A DNA stretch of 64,000 nt from UBA5239 sp040394635 (GTDB lineage: Bacteria; Verrucomicrobiota; Lentisphaeria; Victivallales; Victivallaceae), in NCBI GenBank assembly GCA_040394635.1, contig JBEBRW010000006.1, positions 62,001 through 126,000 of the forward strand, written 5' to 3'. The position numbers and the translations under genes are program-made. This document shows, piece by piece, positions 33,041 to 42,000 of this stretch (the stretch's first letter is position 1; every line of letters begins with the position of its first letter). The notes below the pieces were generated by a model. That model had not been told where the DNA came from. It made no database searches and worked only from the letters and a program-made list of their open reading frames with translations.

Positions 33041-36000
33041 ATGGATAAGGGAAACAGAAGCATGAAGAAGCTGGAATTCTTCCGGTTGGAAGACCGGGTG
33101 CTGTTCGAAGCCGCCGCCGCGGTGGAGATTGTCGATGCCATGGAAAACAACGATCCGAACGCCAATATGAACGAGGCGGACCGCCAGGCACAGGAAGAAC
33201 GCGACGCCATCAAAAACGCTCCTCCGGAAAACCCCGCCGAGCAGATAACTCAGTCCGACTGGTCCGACCTATCCGACCTCCCCGGCTTCGACGCCGGGCT
33301 CGACCCCGAAATCGATGCGCTGATCAACGACATTTTCACCCCTGCCCTGCCCGAAGGCGACCTGCTCCACCTCTCGATGAACAACAACGGCGAAACCGTT
33401 TCCACCGGCAAGGAACTCGTCATCATCAACTCCTCCGTGATGGATGCCGGCACCATTATCGACACACTCGCGCCCAACCAGGAAGTACTCCACCTGGAAG
33501 CCGGGTCCGACGCCATGCAGCAGATCCTCGACTACCTCGATTCCTCCGATACCAAATATGACTCCATTCACATCTTCTCGCATGGCAACGCCGGGTATTT
33601 CGTGCTCAACGGCGAAGTATTCGACGGCGAGAACTTTGATGCCGCCGAGTGGGCCGCCGTGGGCGAACACGTGAGCGAAAACGGCGACATCCTGCTTTAT
33701 GGCTGCAACCTCGCCGAAAACGAGGCCGGACGCGACTTCATCGCGCAGATCGCGGACGCCTCCGGCGCGGACGTGGCCGCCAGCACCAACGCCACCGGCA
33801 TTTCCGGCGACTGGACGCTCGAATACAGCCACGGCCTTGTCGAAACCACCTCCATTTCAGTGGAAAACTACGTCCACAACCTGACCAGTTACCTCGTCAC
33901 GAACCTGAACGACTCCGGCACCGGTTCGCTCCGCCAGGCCGTGCTCGACGCCAATGCCAATACCGGAGCCGACGAAATCACCTTCTCGGTCAATGGCACG
34001 ATCACCCTGACCTCCGGCGAAATCGCCATCACCGACAGTGTCACCATCACCGGCAACGGCGCGGCAAATACGATCATTTCCGGCAACAATGCCAGCCGCA
34101 TTTTCAGCATCTCCGGTACGACAACAATCGCCACCCTCGACGGCCTGACCATCACTGACGGCAATGCCAACAGCGGCTCCGGCGGCGGGATTCATGTAAC
34201 CAGCGGCACGATAGTAATCAATAACAGTGTAATTTCCGGCAATAAAGCGACTTTCAGCGGCGGAGCCATTTTCGGCAGCAGCAACAGTACGATTAATATA
34301 AACTACAGTACCATTACCGGCAATAGAGCCAGCGGCGGCGGCGGCATTCGCAGCCAAAGCGACTGCACGATCAATATAAACTACAGTACCATCAGCGATA
34401 ATATCGCTTCCAGCAGCGGCGGCGGCATTTATGGCTACGGAAACAGCACGATCAATGTGAGTAATAGTACCGTCAGCGACAATTCTGCAGGCAACGCCGG
34501 CGGTGGTATTTGTGGTGGAGTAGCCAGTACAATCCATGTGAGTAATAGTACCGTCAGCAACAATTCTGCAGGCAGCGCCGGCGGTGGCATTTATGGCCAC
34601 ACCAACACTACGATCAATGTAAATAATAGCAGTACCATTACCGGCAATTCGGCCACCACCGACGGCGGCGGCGTTTATGGCTACGGAAACAGTGCGATCC
34701 ATGTGAGTAACAGTACCATTACCGGCAATTCGGCCACCACCAACGGCGGCGGAATTTACGGCTCGGACAGCAGTACAATCAATGTGAGTAACAGTACCAT
34801 CAGCAACAATTCTGCTACCGTCTACGATGGCGGCGGCATTTGCAGCTACGGCGACAGTGCGATCAATGTGAACAACAGTACCATCTACGGCAATTCGACA
34901 GGCAACGTCGGCGGTGGTATTGGCGGCGGCATCAACACTACGATCAATGTGAACAACAGTACTATCTCCGGCAACTCGGCTGTCGTCGACGGCGGCGGCA
35001 TTTACGGCTTCGGGCTCAGCACAATCAATGTACTGAACAGTATTGTATTGGGAAATTATTCTGGTTCCACGCCGAACACTGCCGATGACATTTCTTTTGC
35101 CGACCCCAACTATACGCTGAATATATCCTACAGTGTTTACGGAGTGCTTGGCGGTTCGTATGCAATCGGTGGTGATGCGGGAAATATCACGAATGCCACG
35201 CTCAAAACGCTGCTTAACGCGAAATGGAGCAACGAAGCTGGCGGCAAGTATCAGTTGCTGCTGGATGACGGCTCCAGCAACATGGCATTGAACTCGGATG
35301 GAATCATCGAAATCGTCGGTACCAACGCTCTGACCCGCGGCGTCCTCACCGGGCGGGATAGCACCGACTATTATTATTCGACCAATAGAGGTACCAGCTG
35401 GACTAATTTTACCAGCGTTGGCAATGGTGCCGCCCCCACTGAAATCTTCATTTCCGACCAGCTCGGTTTCGGGCGCAATCTTTCCTCGGTCTCGATGGGC
35501 GCGGTTCAAGCGGCAGACAGCCGGGTGATCGCCTGGTCCGGTGATGAAAATGTCAATTATCTGTCCGCCACAAATTATTATACCTCCGCCAATATTCATA
35601 CCGACATCAGCAATGCATATAACCGTTATCTTTATTTTGTCGGCGCGACAATCACGCTTATCCGGGAGATATCGATCACCGGCAATATCAACATCATCGG
35701 AGGCACCCTGGGTCAAACAATCCTCTCCGGCAATAATGCCAACCGCATCTTCAACATCTTCGGCGCGGCAACAGTCGCCACCCTCGACGGCCTGACTATC
35801 ACTGACGGTAATATTGCCACCGGCAACATCAGGGCTGACTTGGGCGGCGGCATTTATGTGAACAGCGGAACAGCGAACATCAGTAACTGTACTATCAGCG
35901 GCAATTCGGCTTCCCGCTACGGCGGCGGCATTTTCGGCGGAAGTGACAGTACGATCAATGTGAACAGCAGTATAATCAGCGACAATAGAGCCAGCAGCAA

Positions 36001-39000
36001 TGGTGGAGGGATTTACATTAATGGTGGCGCAATCACGATTGCAGGCAGTACGATTTCCGATAATACGGGAAGCAGTGGCGGTGGAATTTACATCAACACT
36101 GGTACGGTAACAATCGGGAACAGTACGATTGCCGGTAATGAGGCGGACACCTGGGGCGGCGGTATTTTCACCAATGGCACGGTGAACGTCGTGGACAGCA
36201 CGATTTCCGGCAACATGGCAGGTACCAGCGGCGGTGGCATTTACGTCTATCAAGGCGGTATGGCGACGATCGCGAGCAGCACGATTTCCGGCAACAGCAC
36301 GGGAAGCGGCGGCGGAATTTATATTGGCGGCGGCACGGCGAGTTTGCTGAACAGTATTGTCATCGGCAATACGGCACTTAATGCAACCGACATTGACGGT
36401 ACGGTGAATGCGGTGTATACCGTCAGTTCGACCCTGCTTGCAGGAACCGGCAATACACAGAGCACGGCGGAAGCGGTGTTTGTGAATACGGCCCCGGCCG
36501 ATCATGTATACGCGATCAAAACCGACGGAGTAGCGGCTTACAAGGGCACGATGGTGTACTCCGGTACAAACAACAGGTATTACTATCACGATGGTACCAA
36601 TTACCGGCAGGCGAACGGCACAGTCGGCACAGAAACATCTTACAGGACCACCGCGGTTGCGCAGAACGGCGTCAGCCGGTGGCTGGGCAATGGAGTGTAC
36701 AACGTCGGGGCCTACGCGCTGGATTCTGCCATCAAGGGCGATGAATTGGTTGTCACGACCAGTACCGATTGGTTCAATCCGTTTTCAAACCTGGTGTCGC
36801 TGCGCGAAGCACTGAATTATGCCCAAAGGCAGGGCGGAACTCGACCCATTACTTTTGACGCCACAATCGACGGCGAGATCATCACACTGGCACTGGGTGA
36901 ACTGCGCATCGATTTCCCGGTCACGGTACAGGGGAACGGCGCAGCGAATACGATCATTTCCGGCAACAATTCCAGCCGCGTTTTCAGCATCTCCGGTACG
37001 ACAACAGTCGCCACCCTCGACGGCCTGACTATCACTGACGGCAATGCAGCCCACGGCGGCGGCATTTATATGAACGGCGGCACGTTGAATCTGAGTAACA
37101 GTGCGATCAGCGCAAATTCAACTTACTTCGACGGCGGCGGCATTTTTGTGAACGATGGTACGACAAATATCAGCAACTGTACAATCAGCGAAAATTCGGC
37201 AGACTACGACGGTGGCGGCATTTTTGTGAACGGCGGCACTGTGAATATCAGCAACAGCACAATCAGCGGCAATTCGGCGGAATTCGGCGGCGGGATTTTT
37301 GCGAACGACGGTACGACGAATCTGCTGAACAACATCATCGTTGGCAACGCGGTCAATGACATCAATAGGATAACAGGTAGTACCACTTTGAATGCCAAAT
37401 ATAACATTTACGGTTCCAGCGGCATCACCATGGACGCGAGTAACACACAGAGCACCGCGGAGGCGGTGTTTGTGAATACGACCCCGGCCGATCATGTATA
37501 CGCGATCAAAGCCGAGGGCGTAGCGGCTTACAAGGGGACACAGGTGTACTCCGATTCGGACGGCAAGTACTATTATTTCGACGGCACCGATTACCGGCAG
37601 GCGGACGGTACGGTCGGCACAGCGGCAACTTATACAGCCATCACGACTTCGCAGAACGGCATCGACCGGACGCTGGGCGATACGGTATTCAACGCCGGGG
37701 CTTATGCGCTGGTTGCCAGTACCAAAGGACTGAATGTCACAACCACTACCGACTGGATCAATCCGTTTTCAAACCTGGTGTCGCTGCGCGAAGCATTGAA
37801 TTATGCCCATGAACGCGGCGGCGCTCCGGTCATCACGTTCGACACCGCGATCAACGGCGAGATCATTACACTGGTGCTGGGCGAACTGTTCATCGATTTC
37901 TCGGTCACGGTACAGGGCAACGGCGCGGCGAACACCATTATCTCCGGCAATGATTCCAGCCGCGTATTCTATATCTCCGGTGCAGTCGTCACGCTCGACG
38001 CCCTGACCGTTCAAAACGGCAATGCCAACACTGGCGGCGGGATTTATGTAGCCGCTGGCACGGTGAGCCTCAGCAACAGTATCATCACTGGCAATGCAGT
38101 CACTTTCCGCGGTGGCGGGATTTACGTGAACAATGGCACGGTGAATATTGTCAACAGTACGTTTTCCGGCAACAGTTCCGACTATACTGGCGGCGGGATT
38201 TATATGGCAAACGGTACACTAAATGCCAGCAACAGCACCATTGCTTATAATGATGCCATATACGGCGGCGGAATTTTCTGCGATGGCGGCACAGCAAACC
38301 TGCTGAATAACATTATCATCGGCAACAACGCTATTTATCCAGTCGAATCCGATATCATGATTGATATAGCGGGTATACTGAACGGCAAGTATAACATTGT
38401 CGGCACCGGCACGGTATTTAACGACGGTGGCGGCTCCTGGGGAGACACCAATACAGAGAGCGTGGATACGGATATATTCACAGGGTTGTCCAATGGTTTG
38501 TATTCGATCAAAGCGAGCGGACTAGCGGCGTTCAACGGGGTATTAACCGGACGGATCGGCAATATGCTGTATTATCGCGATATGAGCACGGATAACTGGT
38601 GCGACATAACCGGTACGTCAAGCGGTATGCAGTTTATCAATGACGTGACCCGGAACTACGGTCTGCTCGGTGGACAGGTCTGTACTGACAGTCAGAACGG
38701 CGCCAGCCGGGTCGCCACGCACCTGGCGTATAATGTCGGCGCATACGGATTGGACACGGTCACCAAGGGTCTGGTGGTGGACACTACGGCTGACTATATT
38801 AATCCGTTTGCAGCTGGAATATCGCTGCGCGAGGCGATGGCCCATGCCGAAGTCAACGGCGGCGGGACCATCACCTTCGATACGACGGTATTCGGTTCGG
38901 CGGCCAGAACCATCACGCTGACGCTGGGCGAAATCGCCTACAGCGCGACGGGGGCGCTGGTGATTGACGCGGGTAACGCGGCGGCGCTCACCGTGACCGT

Positions 39001-42000
39001 ACCGGTGGCAGGCGCCAGCACCCACCGCGTGTTCAAATTCGGCGGAAACACCAATGTCACCCTGACCAATATGACGCTCCTCGGCGGCGATATTTCCGGC
39101 TATGGAAATGACAGCAGTACCAGCTACGGCGGCGTGATCCATGCCGGGAACTCCAGCACCCTGACCTTGAACCATATCAACGCCCAAGGGGCCAAAGCTT
39201 TCAGCGGCGGCGGCATTCACATCTGGGACGGCACGTTGAATATCAATCACAGCACGATCAGCGGCAACACGGCCACCCACAACGGCGGCGGCATTTTATT
39301 CAATGGCGCACTGACACTGGAAAATTCAACCGTCAGCAGCAATACAACCGTTCATAATGGCGGCGGCATCTACGCCGAAGGTTCGGTGACGGTGAAAAGT
39401 TCAACCGTCAGCGGCAACAAAGCGAGTTTCGGCGGCGGGATTTTCGGCTATTCCAATGCCGCGATCAATGTGAGCCGCAGTACAATCAGCGGCAATGCGG
39501 TCAATAACGGCGGCGGCGGCATCTACGCCGAAGGTTCGGTGACGGTGGTCAATTCAACCATCAGCGGCAACAGAGCCATCGCCAACGGCGGCGGTATTTA
39601 TATCAACTCCCGGGCCAATATCCTGAACAGTATCCTGGCCGGCAACTATACCGGCGACAAAGAAGCCGACGATATTTTCACGCACGACAGGTCGCTGAAT
39701 ATGCAATACAGTGTGTACGGATACGCCAATTATTCAATCGACGCCACCAATGTACAGGCGGACATACAGGATGTTTACGGCGCAAACGTCGGCTGGAGCT
39801 CGACCACCGACCAGCTCGGGCTTTATTATCTGGTTTACAATGACGACAACAATAGTCCGGTCTTCGACGGCGCCACTTATGCGATCAGCGCCGAAGGCGC
39901 GGCCGCTTATTCCGGAACCTTGACCGCTCAAATCGGCGATGCCTGGTATTACCGCAACCGAAGCGATAATTTCTGGTACGGCACTGACGGCAACCGGAGC
40001 AGTTATCAGTTTATCGACAACGGCAGCGATTATGGTTTGACCGGAGGAGAAATTCAAAGCGCCGGCTTGAACGGAAACTCCCGCACGGTTACTCATCTGG
40101 CATACAATGCCGGGTCCCACGCGCTGGCCATCGCGGTCAAGACCGCGAATCTGGTCGTTAACACCACTGCCGACCGGATCAACCCCTTCAGCAGCCAGAC
40201 ATCTTTGCGCGAGGCGGTGGCCCATGCCGAATTCAACAATGGCGGTACCATTACATTCGACGCTGCGGTATTCGGCTCGGCGCCCGTGACTCTCACACTG
40301 ACGAATGAAATCGCCTACAACAACACGGCGGCGCTGCGAATCGACGGAAGCAATGCGGCGGCGCTGACCATTACCGTGCCGGATGCGGGCCACCGCGTGT
40401 TCAATTTCAGCGGTACGGATATCAATGTCACCCTGAGCAATATGTCGATCCTCGGCGGCGGGGTCCGTGCCGGTGGCAATGCATCTGTTATCCTGACGCT
40501 GAACGGCGTCGCGGTTCAAAATGGTGACGGCATTCATGCCGATGCCAATGATGTTACGGTGAATGTGATCAACTCCACCATATCCGGCAATACCACCAGC
40601 GGAATCGATATTCGCGGATACGATAGCGCCACCTTGAACCTGATAAATTCGATTGTCCTCGACAATGCCAGTGATCTGCATTTCAATGCGAAGGCCACCG
40701 TCAACGCGGCTTATTCGATTTACGGCAGTATTGAAGGCGATGTCGTTTTCGGCGTCAATATCGGCAATATCACCGGCGAACTGGTTGGCACGGTATTCGA
40801 CTCCACCGGCGCGATCAGTGCCGAAGGCGCGGCCGCCTGGGCCGGAACCCTGACCGGCAAGGCCGGTGATACCTGGTATTTCCGCCATGGCAGCTCCGAG
40901 TACCTGGACGGCTGGTATTTTATGGAAGACGGCCGGATCAATTTTCACAGCGAATTCGCCGGGGACCCGGCTAATAATTACGGCCTGACCGGTGGCACCG
41001 TGAATACGACCGCGCTGAATAACGAAAGCCGGGTGGAAACGCATCTGGCGTACAATATCGGCGCTTATGCGCTTCAGGTATTGCCCGGCAAGGATTATTC
41101 GATGGTGACAACCGTTGACGACCGGGGGCTCAATCCCTTTGCCGGCGGCGTCAGCCTGCGCGAAGCGGTCGAAGCGGCCAACCGCAATATATACGCTGCA
41201 AACTGGAGCAGCGGCGGCAATGACTATCTGGACGGCTACCGCATCACGTTCTCCGATATGCTTTTTGCCCTGGGCACTCCGGTGTTTGTCCTGGCCTATG
41301 GCCAACTGACGGTGGATGCCAACGAGCATTCGTCACCGCTTCTCATCGATGGCGGCGACGACCGTGAGGTCACGGTCAAGGTGCCGGTCACTTTCGCGGA
41401 AGCGCAGGAAAACGGTTCGGCTGCCTCGAATTACCGCATCCTGTATGTCGGCTACAAGAAAAACGTCCAGTTGCGGAATCTCGACCTGCGCGGGGGCGAT
41501 GTCTCCATCCACTCCGGCAACCTGGGCAGCGGCGGCGTGATCCTGGCCGACAGCGATGCCGGGCTCTCGCTGGATGGCGTAACCGTTTCCGGAGGCAGAG
41601 CCGAGAGCGGCGGCGGAATCTTTGCCGCCGGTGACGTTGAGCTCGAACTCGAGAATTCGCAAATCAGGAACAATTCGGCGGTATACGGGGGCGGCATCGG
41701 CGGCGCGATCGGCAGCGAGCTCACCATAACCGGCTCGAAAATCAGCGGCAATAAAGCGCAATACGGCGGCGGCATTTACCTCGCCAGAAGCGCGACTTTG
41801 AATATAACCGAATCGACGATCACCGCCAATGTGGCTTCTGCCTCCGGCGGCGGCATTTACGTCATGATCGACAGCGAAATCATTGTCCTGAATTCTACCA
41901 TTGCCGCAAATTCAGCCGTCGACAAGGGCGGTGGCATTTACGGTGTCGGCGACATCACCGTGGTGAACGCCACAGTGGCCGGTAATACATCCGCCAAGGG

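Noticed and set aside
34200..35040. Regular short repeats that could suggest a CRISPR array or minisatellite
   Set aside because: They are in-frame codons for NSTISGNSA and GGGIY beta-helix turns, variable in sequence, with no constant repeat plus unique spacers.
33857..36589. Very long minus-strand open frame (910 codons) opposite the first giant gene
   Set aside because: It mirrors the repeat structure of the real gene, has no start signal or domain, and arises because the GC-rich repeat codons contain few antisense stops.
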